Shown here: piece by piece, positions 8,936 to 17,528 of the stretch | Numbering within the stretch: the first letter of the stretch is position 1 | Layout: each line of letters starts with the position of its first letter | DNA from: an uncultured Burkholderiales bacterium | GTDB taxonomy: Bacteria; Pseudomonadota; Gammaproteobacteria; Burkholderiales; Burkholderiaceae_C | Reading direction: 5' to 3' | Length of the DNA: 64,000 nt | NCBI GenBank assembly: GCA_903932865.1 | Contig: CAIZHQ010000026.1 | Span: forward strand, 248,001 to 312,000 | The notes under the pieces: generated by a model | What the model saw: the letters and a program-made list of their open reading frames with translations, nothing else | What the model was told of the DNA's origin: nothing | Databases searched by the model: none | Program-made: the position numbers and the translations under genes

Positions 8936-9532
8936 ATGCGCCCACAACCCAACGCCATGATCCACCGCCGCACGGCCCTGACCCGCCTGGGCGCTTTGTC
9001 CATGGTCGTGGCCACGCCATTTGTGGCCAGCTGCGCCGGTCCGCAGGTGCAAAACTACGCGCAGGAAAAACCGCTGCTGGATTTGCGCACTTACTTCACC
9101 GGCACCATCGACGCCTGGGGCGTGTTCACCGACCGCAGCGGCCAAGTGGTCAAGCGCTTCACCGTGGTGATGGACTGCTCTTGGGCGGGCGACGAAGGCG
9201 TGTTGGACGAGGCTTTTGTGTATTCCGACGGCACCAAACAGCGCCGCATCTGGAAGCTCAAAGTCGGGCCCAACGGCAGTTACACCGGCAGCGCCGACGA
9301 CGTGGTGGGCGTGGCCACGGGACAGGTCAGTGGCAACGCGTTCCGCTGGGGTTACACGATGGCTTTGCCGGTCGATGGCCGGGTCTGGAACGTCGATTTT
9401 GACGACTGGATGTACCTGATGGACGACCGCGTCATGCTCAACAAGGCCACCATGAGCAAATGGGGTGTGAAGCTGGGCGAAGTCACTTTATCCTTCACAC
9501 GCCGCACGCCTTTGGCGGCCAAGCCGGGTTGA
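8936..9532 (+). CDS. DUF3833 lipoprotein
   Basis: 198 residues from the ATG at 8936 (an ATG at 8957 is also possible). The N-terminus carries a lipoprotein signal with lipobox VASC, so the mature protein is probably lipid-anchored. The rest (DLRTYFTGTIDAWGVFTDRSG and the later FRWGYTMALPVDGRVWNVDFDDWM block) is characteristic of DUF3833, a family of unknown function tied to CFA/amine oxidase clusters. It follows the MFS gene after 32 bases and overlaps the SDR start by one base (TGATG). Confidence 0.87.
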   Translation: MRPQPNAMIHRRTALTRLGALSMVVATPFVASCAGPQVQNYAQEKPLLDLRTYFTGTIDAWGVFTDRSGQVVKRFTVVMDCSWAGDEGVLDEAFVYSDGTKQRRIWKLKVGPNGSYTGSADDVVGVATGQVSGNAFRWGYTMALPVDGRVWNVDFDDWMYLMDDRVMLNKATMSKWGVKLGEVTLSFTRRTPLAAKPG

Positions 9533-10425
9533 TGCGCATGAAGTCCCATTCCTCCGGCGTGGCAGCAATGCCCACTGAAACGGCCGACATGACCATGCCC
9601 AAAGTAGGCCCGCAAACTGCGGTACCCACCCCGCAAGCGCAAGCCCGAAGCTGGCTGCAGCTCAACATCCCCATCACCCATTGGCAGGGCCGCCGGGTCT
9701 GGTTGGTGGGTGCATCGACCGGCATTGGCCTGGCCTGTGCGCAAGCGCTGCGTTCGGCTGGGGCTCAGGTCGTGGTGTCGGCCCGCAACCCACAAGGTGT
9801 GCAAGACTGGGCCGCGAAAGATGCGGGTGTGCAGTGGCGCGCGCTGGACGTGAGCGAGGGGTCCCAAGTGCAGGCCACGGCCCGTGCCTTGCTGGCCGAA
9901 GGCCCGCTCGACATGGTGGTCTATGCGGCAGGCTACTACCGTGCCCAACGCGCCACGGCCATGAACATCGACGACATGTTGCAGCACGACAAGGTCAATT
10001 ACCAAGGTGCTTTGCAGGTGATCGACGCGGTGCTGCCTGGCATGCTCGCCCAGCGCCGCGGGCACATCAGCCTGCTCAGCAGCGTTGCGGGTTGGCGCGG
10101 CCTGCCCAATGGCCTGGCTTATGGCCCGACCAAGGCCGCCCTCACCCACTTGGCCGAGACGTTGTACATGGACCTGCAAGACCAAGGCATTGGCGTGAGC
10201 GTGGTCAACCCTGGGTTTGTCGCTACGCCGCTCACCGCGCAAAACCAGTTCACTATGCCGGCCCTCATCAGCCCCGAAGAAGCCGCCCGCCAAATGCTCA
10301 AGGGTTGGGCACAAGGGCAGTTCGACATCCATTTCCCCAAACGCTTCACCCTTTGGCTGAAACTGCTGCGCTTGCTGCCCTACCGCCTGTATTTCCCGTT
10401 GGTGCGCAAGTTCACGGGGCTTTGA
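9532..10425 (+). CDS. Short-chain dehydrogenase/reductase
   Basis: 297 residues; the ATG at 9532 shares its A with the preceding TGA. The first 50 residues are a low-homology extension; then come the cofactor loop GASTGIG, a YAAGYYR segment in place of NNAG, the catalytic Ser in SLLSSVAG and the Y-x3-K pair in AYGPTKAA. The C-terminal PYRLYFPLVRKF stretch is amphipathic. It closes the core of the lipid operon and could reduce or oxidise an acyl-chain intermediate; the substrate is not evident. Confidence 0.87.
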   Translation: MRMKSHSSGVAAMPTETADMTMPKVGPQTAVPTPQAQARSWLQLNIPITHWQGRRVWLVGASTGIGLACAQALRSAGAQVVVSARNPQGVQDWAAKDAGVQWRALDVSEGSQVQATARALLAEGPLDMVVYAAGYYRAQRATAMNIDDMLQHDKVNYQGALQVIDAVLPGMLAQRRGHISLLSSVAGWRGLPNGLAYGPTKAALTHLAETLYMDLQDQGIGVSVVNPGFVATPLTAQNQFTMPALISPEEAARQMLKGWAQGQFDIHFPKRFTLWLKLLRLLPYRLYFPLVRKFTGL

Positions 10426-10445
10426 GCCCGAATGGAAAGCGAAAC

Positions 10446-10880
10446 ATGAACACCCGACAAGCCACCGAAAACCTGGCCAATTTTTTTGAAACGCTGTCAC
10501 CGCAAAGCGTGGCAAAGCTGCACACGATTTATGACGCGCAAGCCCGCTTCAAAGACCCCTTCAACGAGGTGCAGGGCTTGCCCGAGATCGAGCGCATTTT
10601 TCAGCACATGTACGTGGCGTTGGACCAGCCGCATTTTGTCGTGACCGGCCAGGTGGTGGATGGCGGCCAAGCCTTTTTGACCTGGGAATTTCGCTTCCGT
10701 TTTAAGCGCTTTGACACCACGACCTTGCAAGCCGTGCGCGGTGCCAGCCATGTGGTGTTCAATGCGCAGGGATTGGTGACCATGCACCGCGATTATTGGG
10801 ATGCGGCCGAAGAGCTGTACGAAAAATTGCCAGTGTTGGGCGGCGTGATGCGCTGGTTAAAAAAGCGCGCCAACACCTGA
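10446..10880 (+). CDS. NTF2-like / SnoaL-fold protein
   Basis: 144 residues. The pattern of an N-terminal helix (ENLANFFETL), YDAQARFKDPFNEVQGLPEIERIF and FLTWEFRFRFKR matches the nuclear transport factor 2-like fold used by SnoaL-type cyclases and isomerases. Members are routinely the last gene of CFA/DUF1365/SDR clusters. It starts 20 bases after the SDR stop. The binding partner or reaction is unknown. Confidence 0.82.
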   Translation: MNTRQATENLANFFETLSPQSVAKLHTIYDAQARFKDPFNEVQGLPEIERIFQHMYVALDQPHFVVTGQVVDGGQAFLTWEFRFRFKRFDTTTLQAVRGASHVVFNAQGLVTMHRDYWDAAEELYEKLPVLGGVMRWLKKRANT

Positions 10881-10903
10881 AGTCTTTCAAAGGCCGGGTG
10901 ACC

Positions 10904-11593
10904 TCAGAACTCAAACCCACCTTGCCTGCGCACAGCCTCTGATGCAGGACCACTCAAGAGGTTGGCCAAAAGTTGAGCCTGTTGCAGGTTTTGCGTGTGG
11001 GTGCAAATGCCCAGCGTGTAGTTGGTGCTCAGCTCGAATTCGGCAGGCAATACCGCGACCAAGTCGACGCCTTGGGTGTAATTGATTTCGGTGATTTGCG
11101 TGCAGCCGATCAAGCCGCTTTCTGTGCTTTTGCCCATCTCGCCCATGGCGGTGGCGCCATTGGGGAAGACGCGAAATTGGCTGCGCAGGCGTTCATCGAG
11201 CCCGAGTGCCTTGAGCACGTTCATGAAGTGGATGCCGGCCGTGGCTTTGTCTGGGTCTGGAAAGTAGATGCCCTTGGCTGCGCTCATGGCCGCATGCAGT
11301 TCGGCGCGGGTGCGCACGGGCGGATGCGGCGTGCCGCTGCGCACGGCAACGCCTGTTTTGACCAAGCCCAGCGATCGTGCGCTGCCCGCCACCACATGCC
11401 CTGAAGCGATCAGCTGCTCGATCAGGGGTTTCGTCAGAATCACGACATCGCAGGGTGCACCGCCCACCAGTTTGTCGCGCATCATGCCGACCGCGCTGAA
11501 GGTGCCCTCGATGCGGCTGCCGGTGGCTTGTTCAAATTCGGCTTGGACGCCCTGGACCACGGCTGCGGCTGCGCCGCCACTCAATACATGCAT
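10904..11593 (-). CDS. ModA-like substrate-binding-domain protein without signal peptide
   Basis: 229 residues from the ATG at 11593; an in-frame TTG at 11617 would add eight residues. The sequence (SGGAAAAVVQGVQAEFEQATG, later GTFSAVGMMRDKLVGG and DVVILTKPLIEQL) is of the ModA/extracellular binding protein type II fold. Neither start gives a signal peptide, so it may be cytosolic or its export signal may have been lost. It is the last gene of a minus-strand run with two Bug proteins, an FAH hydrolase and a GST. Confidence 0.75.
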   Translation of the reverse strand: MHVLSGGAAAAVVQGVQAEFEQATGSRIEGTFSAVGMMRDKLVGGAPCDVVILTKPLIEQLIASGHVVAGSARSLGLVKTGVAVRSGTPHPPVRTRAELHAAMSAAKGIYFPDPDKATAGIHFMNVLKALGLDERLRSQFRVFPNGATAMGEMGKSTESGLIGCTQITEINYTQGVDLVAVLPAEFELSTNYTLGICTHTQNLQQAQLLANLLSGPASEAVRRQGGFEF

Positions 11594-11636
11594 GTTGTGC
11601 TTTCCATCAAGGGGCAAAAGTGGCCATTGATACGCT

Positions 11637-12608
11637 TCAGTCCGGCTTGGCGCCCGAGACTTTGACGATGTTGGCCCATTTGGCGATGTCGGCGTTCAGG
11701 TACTGGTCAAATTCGGGCACGCCCATCGACATGGGCACCGCACCCTGCTTGGCCCAGGCGGCTTTCACTTCGGGGTTGTTCACAATTTTGCGCACTTCGG
11801 CGTTGAGTTTGCTCACCACATCGGCCGGGGTACCCTTGGGCGCCATCAAGCCCAGCCAGATGCTGGCTTCAAACCGGGGCACGCCAGACTCGTGGACGGT
11901 CGCCAAATCCGGCAGGTTGCTTGAGCGGGTCAAACCGGTACTGGCCAGTGCCCGGACCTTGCCATCGCGGGACAAAGTCGCCATGGTGGTCTCGGCATCG
12001 AACATCACGTCCACCTGTCCACCCACGATGTCGGTGCGTGCACCGGAGCTGCCTTTGTAGGGCACGTGGGTCATGTCGATGCCTGCCATGAACTTGAACA
12101 GCTCGCCCGCCATGTGGTACGGCGTGCCGTTGCCCGATGAGGCGTAATTGATCTTGCCGGGCTTGGATTTGGCCAAAGCCACCAGCTCACCCACTGTTTT
12201 GACAGGCACAGAAGGGTGTGCCACCAGCAAGAGCGCTGAATAATTGACAGGGGCGATGCCCACAAAGTCACGCATCAAGGCAAACGGTTTGGAGGGGATC
12301 AAGGACTCGTTGACGGTGTGCGTGTTGGACATCATGAGCAGCGTGTAGCCATCAGCCGCTGACTTGGCCACCAGATCGGTGCCGATGATGGAGCCAGCGC
12401 CCGGCTTGTTGTCGATCACAAAGGATTGCTTGAGCTCTTCGCCCAAGCGCTGCGCCACAAAGCGGGCGTAGTTGTCGGCGGGGCCGCCTGCTGCAAAAGG
12501 CACCACGATTTTCACGGGACGGTTGGGGTAGCTCTGTGCGTGCGCCAAGCCGCTGGCCAGTGCCAAAGTCAATGTGGCGAATTTCAGGGTCTTAATCAAT
12601 TGGCTCAT
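11637..12608 (-). CDS. Bug-family tripartite tricarboxylate transporter binding protein (1)
   Basis: 323 residues with a clear signal peptide (LKFATLTLALASGLAHAQ) and the Bug-family start YPNRPVKIVVPFAAGGPADNYAR, then IDNKPGAGSIIGTDLVAKS and NYASSGNGTPYHMAGELFK. Bug proteins are periplasmic binders of carboxylates and related organic acids that feed TctAB permeases or act as sensors; no TctAB genes are in this window. A paralogue is immediately upstream, 65 bases away. Confidence 0.92.
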   Translation of the reverse strand: MSQLIKTLKFATLTLALASGLAHAQSYPNRPVKIVVPFAAGGPADNYARFVAQRLGEELKQSFVIDNKPGAGSIIGTDLVAKSAADGYTLLMMSNTHTVNESLIPSKPFALMRDFVGIAPVNYSALLLVAHPSVPVKTVGELVALAKSKPGKINYASSGNGTPYHMAGELFKFMAGIDMTHVPYKGSSGARTDIVGGQVDVMFDAETTMATLSRDGKVRALASTGLTRSSNLPDLATVHESGVPRFEASIWLGLMAPKGTPADVVSKLNAEVRKIVNNPEVKAAWAKQGAVPMSMGVPEFDQYLNADIAKWANIVKVSGAKPD

Positions 12609-12673
12609 GTGGTGTCTCCGATGGGTTGAATGGGGAAGCGTTGTGTCAGGCGCGGGGCATGAACCGCGTGGGC

Positions 12674-13648
12674 TCAATCGACCTTGCCGATGCGCTTGAC
12701 CAAGGCGCTCATTTCCTTGCCGTCGGCCTGCACAAAGCGCTCGAACTCGGGCGCATCTTGGTACATGAAGGAGGTGCCTGCGGCCGTCAAGGCTGCCACA
12801 GCGCGGGAGTCCTGTGCTGCAAACTTGGCGGCTTGGCGCAGGCTGTCGACCACGGACGATGGCGTTTCGGCGGGCACAAACAAGCCTGCCCATTGCGAGT
12901 ATTGGATCGGTACCCCCAATTCCTTGAAGCTGGGGACCTCGGGCATGCTGGCCAGGCGTCCATCGCCCCAGTGGGCCAGGGCGCGCAAACGGCCCGAAGC
13001 GATGTGTTGTTTCACACTGGCAGGGCCCGTGGACAGCGCTTCAATTTGTCCGCCCAGCAAGGACAACACGGCTGGACCAGCACCTGTGTAGGGCACGTGC
13101 AGCATGAAGGTCGACGTGGCGGCCTTGAGCTGCTCCATGGGCACATGCATGGTGCCGTAGTTGCCAGACGAGCCGAAGCTGATGCGCCCGGGGTTGGTTT
13201 TGGCGTAAGCGATGAAGTCAGCGTAAGTCTTCCAGGGACTGTCGGAGCGCACCACCAGCACCGTGGGGTCGGCCGTGAAGCGGGCCACCGGTTTGAGCTG
13301 GTTCGTTTCGTACAGAGGGGCACGCTTGAGGATTTTGTCGGCTTCTGGCAAGACCACCAAGGAGGACAAGGACATCAGCACCGTGTAGCCGTCCCCCTTG
13401 GATTTGGCAACCTGTGCCATGCCGATGCCGCCACCGGCGCCGCCCTTGTTTTCCACCACGATGCTTTGCTTGAGGTGGCGTGACATGGCTTCGGCCACAG
13501 GACGCCCCACCGTGTCCGCCACGCCGCCGGGTGGAAACGGCACCACCATGGTGATGGGTTTGGTTGGGTACGTCTGCGCCATGGCACCCAGGCCTGTACA
13601 GGCCCAGGCTGCGAACAGCGCAGCTGCCAAGAGTTGTCGTTTTTGCAT
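12674..13648 (-). CDS. Bug-family tripartite tricarboxylate transporter binding protein (2)
   Basis: 324 residues: signal peptide ending near GAMAQT, then YPTKPITMVVPFPPGGVADTVGR and VVENKGGAGGGIGMAQVAKS, both canonical Bug motifs, and FGSSGNYGTMHVPMEQLK in the second lobe. It lies between the FAH-family hydrolase (upstream) and the first Bug gene, which suggests uptake of an organic acid processed by the hydrolase. The ligand is not evident. Confidence 0.92.
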   Translation of the reverse strand: MQKRQLLAAALFAAWACTGLGAMAQTYPTKPITMVVPFPPGGVADTVGRPVAEAMSRHLKQSIVVENKGGAGGGIGMAQVAKSKGDGYTVLMSLSSLVVLPEADKILKRAPLYETNQLKPVARFTADPTVLVVRSDSPWKTYADFIAYAKTNPGRISFGSSGNYGTMHVPMEQLKAATSTFMLHVPYTGAGPAVLSLLGGQIEALSTGPASVKQHIASGRLRALAHWGDGRLASMPEVPSFKELGVPIQYSQWAGLFVPAETPSSVVDSLRQAAKFAAQDSRAVAALTAAGTSFMYQDAPEFERFVQADGKEMSALVKRIGKVD

Positions 13649-13699
13649 GTCGGGTCTCCTCGGTCTGGGTCGGTGCGCAGCTGCCAGCGTGTGGTGGGT

Positions 13700-14572
13700 T
13701 TAGACGAAACGGTTTTCGATGTGGCCCACGCCGTCGATCTCGACCCGGATCACATCGCCCTTGGCGATGTAGCGCGGCGGATTCAGGCCCATGCCCACGC
13801 CAGCCGGTGTGCCCGTGGCGATGATGTCGCCAGGATAGAGCGTGATGCCGCGCGAGATGGTTTCGATCAAGGTGGGGATGTCGAAAATCATGTTTTCGGT
13901 CGGGCCATCCTGGCGCAACTGGCCATTGACCCAGCAGCGCACCCGGGTGTTGCGGCCGTCGATTTCGTCGGCGGTCACGATCCAAGGACCCATGGGGCAG
14001 AAGGTGTCAAAGGACTTGCCCATGTCCCACTGTTGGTGGCGCATCTGCACATCGCGGGCGGTCACGTCGTTGACCACGGTGTAGCCAAACACATGCTTCA
14101 TGGCGTCGGCTTGGCGGATGTTCTTGCCGCCTTGGCCAATGATCACAGCCAGTTCGGCCTCGTAGTCGATCTGCTCGGACACCGCAGCACCAGGCAGCTG
14201 CACATCGTCGGTCGGCCCCACCACGCACTCGGGCACTTTGGTGAACACGATGGGCCAGGCTTTGGTGTCGGTGTTGCTGTCCTTGAAAACTGACGCCTGC
14301 AGTTCTTTGGCGTGCGCATGGTAGTTGCGCCCCACACACCAAATGTTGCGGCGGGGCACGGGCAGGGGCGACTCAAGTTTGACCGAGGACGTGGCCAGCG
14401 CTGCACCCGCCAGGGCAGGCAGAGGCTGCCCGGCAACCAGGGCCTCAATGATGGGCTGCGCCCCACGTTGGGCTTGTGATTCGCTCAGGGCAAAAGGGGT
14501 GACCTGCAGACCGTCGGCCGAGACTTGGCCGACATGGCGTTTTCCGTGGTGAGCAAATGTGGCGATGCGCAA
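13700..14572 (-). CDS. Fumarylacetoacetate hydrolase family protein
   Basis: 290 residues from a TTG at 14572. The start is decided by an AGGAGA ribosome site seven bases upstream and by the family N-terminus RIATFAHHG; the frame extends further up but without family similarity. The FAH fold shows the catalytic/metal motifs: CVGRNYHAHAKEL, DYEAELAVIIG (metal-binding acidic residues) and GYTVVNDVTARDVQ (metal Asp). Relatives hydrolyse C-C bonds of acylpyruvates or decarboxylate oxaloacetate-type acids in aromatic breakdown. The neighbouring GST and Bug genes suggest a small organic-acid or aromatic catabolic unit. Confidence 0.88.
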   Translation of the reverse strand: MRIATFAHHGKRHVGQVSADGLQVTPFALSESQAQRGAQPIIEALVAGQPLPALAGAALATSSVKLESPLPVPRRNIWCVGRNYHAHAKELQASVFKDSNTDTKAWPIVFTKVPECVVGPTDDVQLPGAAVSEQIDYEAELAVIIGQGGKNIRQADAMKHVFGYTVVNDVTARDVQMRHQQWDMGKSFDTFCPMGPWIVTADEIDGRNTRVRCWVNGQLRQDGPTENMIFDIPTLIETISRGITLYPGDIIATGTPAGVGMGLNPPRYIAKGDVIRVEIDGVGHIENRFV

Positions 14573-14644
14573 AATTCTTCTCCTAAAGAGTGTGACCAGA
14601 TTGGGCTTGTTCAATAAAAAAAGGTTGCACCGCAACCAATGCCA

Positions 14645-15259
14645 TCAGGTCGGCGAGGTGTCGATGAAGCTGGGCCGCTGCGCCAGCTTGTCGTGCAACT
14701 TGTGCAGATTGGGGTATGGCGTGCGCCAGTCGATTTGTGGAAAGCGGAAATCCAGATAAGCCACGGCGCACCCAACTGAAATATCGGACAGACTCAGGTG
14801 GATGCCGGAACAAAATGCTTTGTCGCCCAAACCGGTGCTCATGGCACGCAGGGCGTGTTGAATTTTGTCGAGTTGGCGATCGATCCAGGCCTGGCTGCGC
14901 TGGCTGTCATCGCGGCCCGTCCAAACGGCCTCCATGCGGGCCAGCAGGGCCGCATCGAGCAGGCCATCGGCCAAGGCCTCCCAGGTCTTGACTTCTGCGC
15001 GCTCACGACCGGCTGTTGGAATGAGTTTGCCCACCGGAGACAAGGTGTCCAGGTACTCCACGATGACGCGCGAATCAAACACGGCTTCACCGCCCTCCAT
15101 CACCAGACAGGGCACCTTGCCCAAGGGGTTGGAGGCGTGTATCAGGGTCTGGGCCGACCACACGTCTTCGGTGACGAACTGATAGTCCAGCTTTTTCTCG
15201 GCCATGACAACACGCACCTTGCGAACATAAGGACTGGTGACCGAGCCAATGAGCTTCAT
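14645..15259 (-). CDS. Glutathione S-transferase family protein
   Basis: 204 residues. The thioredoxin-like N-terminal domain has MKLIGSVTSPYVRKVRVVMAEK (S/P-Y-V-R helix start, glutathione side), NPLGKVPCL with the cis-Pro, and FDSRVIVEYLD, the Ser of which binds the gamma-glutamyl group. An all-helical C-terminal domain follows. It probably conjugates or isomerises a substrate in the cytosol; position at the head of the FAH-Bug run fits a maleylpyruvate isomerase-like or detoxification role, which is inference. Confidence 0.88.
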   Translation of the reverse strand: MKLIGSVTSPYVRKVRVVMAEKKLDYQFVTEDVWSAQTLIHASNPLGKVPCLVMEGGEAVFDSRVIVEYLDTLSPVGKLIPTAGRERAEVKTWEALADGLLDAALLARMEAVWTGRDDSQRSQAWIDRQLDKIQHALRAMSTGLGDKAFCSGIHLSLSDISVGCAVAYLDFRFPQIDWRTPYPNLHKLHDKLAQRPSFIDTSPT

Positions 15260-15415
15260 AAATCAAAAAAGTGACAAATAAATAGATGTCAGATTCTAGG
15301 TGAAGCCGAAGATTGCACTTACTGTTTTGCGGAAGGTGGTGCGCTCGTGGGGACATGCTGGGTGCTGGTAACGGGCGGAATCGAGCTGACGGGGTGCGGG
15401 AATTACAATCCAAGC

Positions 15416-16816
15416 ATGAATTTCACCCCCATTTCTGCCCTGTCGCCGCTGGATGGCCGTTATGCCAGCAAACTCAATGCCCTGCGCCCGCTCATGAGCG
15501 AGCAAGGTTACATGCACCGCCGCGTTCAGGTCGAAATTGCTTGGTTCATCGCTTTGTCCGATGCAGGTTTTGCCGAATTCAAGCCCCTGACCCCCGGCGC
15601 ACGCGCCTATTTGACAGCGTTGGTGAAGAACTTCTCAGAAGCCGACGCCCTGGCCATCAAGGCATTCGAAAAAGTCACCAACCACGACGTGAAAGCCGTG
15701 GAGTACTGGATCAAGTCCAAATTCCAGGACCGATCCGAGCTGGAAAAAGCTGCAGAGTTTGTGCACTTTGCCTGTACCAGCGAAGACATCAACAACACCA
15801 GCCACGCCTTGCAACTCAAGGGCGCACGGGCTCAAGTCATTTTGCCAGGCCTGGACGGGTTGATCGCCAAGCTGCGAGAGATGGCGCACTCTTTTGCCGA
15901 GGTGCCGATGCTCAGCCGCACCCACGGCCAGACCGCCAGCCCCACCACAGTGGGCAAGGAAATGGCCAATGTGGTGGTGCGCCTGAAGGGCTGCCGCGAA
16001 AAAATTGCCACTGTGCAATTGATGGGCAAGATGAATGGCGCGGTCGGCAACTACAACGCCCACATGTCGGCCTGGCCCGACTTTGACTGGGAAGCCTTTG
16101 CCCGCAAAGTGGTGGAAACCCCTGAGATCAGCGAAACACAAGGCAGCCAATGGGGTCTGGGTTTGACTTTTCAACCCTACAGCATCCAGATCGAGCCGCA
16201 TGACTACATGGCCGAGCTGTTTGACGCTTTAGCCCGTACCAATACCATCCTGATCGACCTGTCGCGCGACATTTGGGGTTATGTGAGCCTGGGCTATTTC
16301 AAGCAGCGCTTGAAAGAGGGCGAAATTGGCTCTTCCACCATGCCGCACAAGGTCAACCCGATCGACTTTGAAAACGCCGAAGGCAACCTCGGCTTGGCCA
16401 ACGCCGTGCTCAAGCACCTGAGCGAGAAGCTGCCGATCAGCCGCTGGCAGCGCGACTTGACCGATTCGACCGTGCTGCGCAACATGGGCGTGGGCCTGGG
16501 CTACACCGCGCTGGCCTATGCCTCTCTCATGACCGGCTTGAACAAGCTCGAACTCAATGAAGAAGCGCTGGACGCCGATTTGGATGCCGCCTGGGAAGTC
16601 CTGGCCGAGCCGATCCAGACTGTGATGCGCCGCTATGGCGTGCAGGGTGCCTATGAAAAGCTCAAAGAAGTCACCCGTGGCCGGGCCGTCACGGCGGCCG
16701 ACCTGCATGGTTTGATTCGCACTTTGGAGATCCCGCAAGCCGACAAAGACCGCTTGCTGGCCATGACGCCAGGCAGCTATGTCGGCAAGGCGGCTGAATT
16801 GGCGCGACGGGTTTAG
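15416..16816 (+). CDS. purB: Adenylosuccinate lyase
   Basis: 466 residues. It catalyses two fumarate-releasing steps of purine synthesis: SAICAR to AICAR and adenylosuccinate to AMP. The superfamily signature GSSTMPHKVNP is present near residue 305, with catalytic His in SRTHGQTASPTTVGKE and the E. coli-type start SPLDGRYASKL. Divergent from the GST gene across about 156 bases. Confidence 0.97.
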   Translation: MNFTPISALSPLDGRYASKLNALRPLMSEQGYMHRRVQVEIAWFIALSDAGFAEFKPLTPGARAYLTALVKNFSEADALAIKAFEKVTNHDVKAVEYWIKSKFQDRSELEKAAEFVHFACTSEDINNTSHALQLKGARAQVILPGLDGLIAKLREMAHSFAEVPMLSRTHGQTASPTTVGKEMANVVVRLKGCREKIATVQLMGKMNGAVGNYNAHMSAWPDFDWEAFARKVVETPEISETQGSQWGLGLTFQPYSIQIEPHDYMAELFDALARTNTILIDLSRDIWGYVSLGYFKQRLKEGEIGSSTMPHKVNPIDFENAEGNLGLANAVLKHLSEKLPISRWQRDLTDSTVLRNMGVGLGYTALAYASLMTGLNKLELNEEALDADLDAAWEVLAEPIQTVMRRYGVQGAYEKLKEVTRGRAVTAADLHGLIRTLEIPQADKDRLLAMTPGSYVGKAAELARRV

Positions 16817-16846
16817 GGCTCAGACGAAGACTTCCCTACCATTTTT

Positions 16847-16914
16847 GTCATCCCGGACGTGTTCCGGGGTCCACCCTTTCCCCGCCATGGATGCCAGATC
16901 AAGTCCGGCATGAC
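16847..16914. repeat. REP-like palindromic element (GTCAT...ATGAC)
   Basis: A 68-bp segment begins GTCATCCCGGACG and ends CCGGCATGAC, with internal GTTCCGGGGTCCA and CATGGATGCCAGATCAAG parts that are mutually complementary in places. This is the pattern of the short dispersed palindromes often described by GTCAT...ATGAC ends. It sits in the purB-yaeQ gap. Copies elsewhere in the genome could not be checked. Confidence 0.55.
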
Positions 16915-16941
16915 CAATGGAGGAAAACACCCAAGAACCCC

Positions 16942-17502
16942 ATGGCCCTCAAATCCACCATCTACAAAGCCAACCTGTCGATCGCTGACATCGATCACAG
17001 CTATTACGAAGACCACCAGCTCACACTGGCGCGTCACCCCAGCGAGACCGATGAGCGCATGATGATCCGCCTGCTGGCGCTGGCCATCAACGCTTACAAG
17101 CTGCAGGCGGTGTGCAACGGCGACGGCAAGCTGGCCTTTGGTGCGGGCCTCTCCGACCCGGACGATCCGGACTGCAGCCTGCGCGATTTCACGGGCCGCA
17201 CCCGCATGTGGATCGAGGTTGGGCAGCCCGAAGACAAGCCCATCATGAAAGCCTGCCAGAAGGCCGACGAGGTGTTGCTGTATTGCTTTAACCACGCTGC
17301 CGAAGTCTGGTGGAAAGGCATCGAGACCAAGTTGACGCGCCTGGACAAGTTGCAAGTCTGGCGTGTGCCGACCGAGGGCTCGCAGGAGTTGGCCAAGCTG
17401 GCCGAGCGCAGCATGCAGTTGCAAGCCACCGTGCAAGAAGGCTCAGTCACTTTCAGCAGCGACAAAGGCAGCGTGCACATTGAGTTGATCCGCTGGAAAT
17501 AA
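16942..17502 (+). CDS. yaeQ: YaeQ family protein
   Basis: 186 residues, the normal YaeQ length, from the ATG at 16942 (MALKSTIYKANLSIADIDHSYY, the invariant family start). Other family blocks: ARHPSETDERMMIRLLA and WIEVGQPEDKPIMKAC, followed by the VWWKGIE segment. The fold is PD-(D/E)XK nuclease-like; the biochemical role is not settled. An in-frame start farther up would run into the repeat element and is not credible. Confidence 0.93.
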   Translation: MALKSTIYKANLSIADIDHSYYEDHQLTLARHPSETDERMMIRLLALAINAYKLQAVCNGDGKLAFGAGLSDPDDPDCSLRDFTGRTRMWIEVGQPEDKPIMKACQKADEVLLYCFNHAAEVWWKGIETKLTRLDKLQVWRVPTEGSQELAKLAERSMQLQATVQEGSVTFSSDKGSVHIELIRWK

Positions 17503-17528
17503 GCGCAGAGTGGGTACAGCGTCAGGCT

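Noticed and set aside
7446..9020. Long open frame antisense to the MFS and DUF3833 genes
   Set aside because: Gln/Arg/His-rich composition is that of the antisense of high-GC membrane-protein codons; the plus-strand genes are clearly real.
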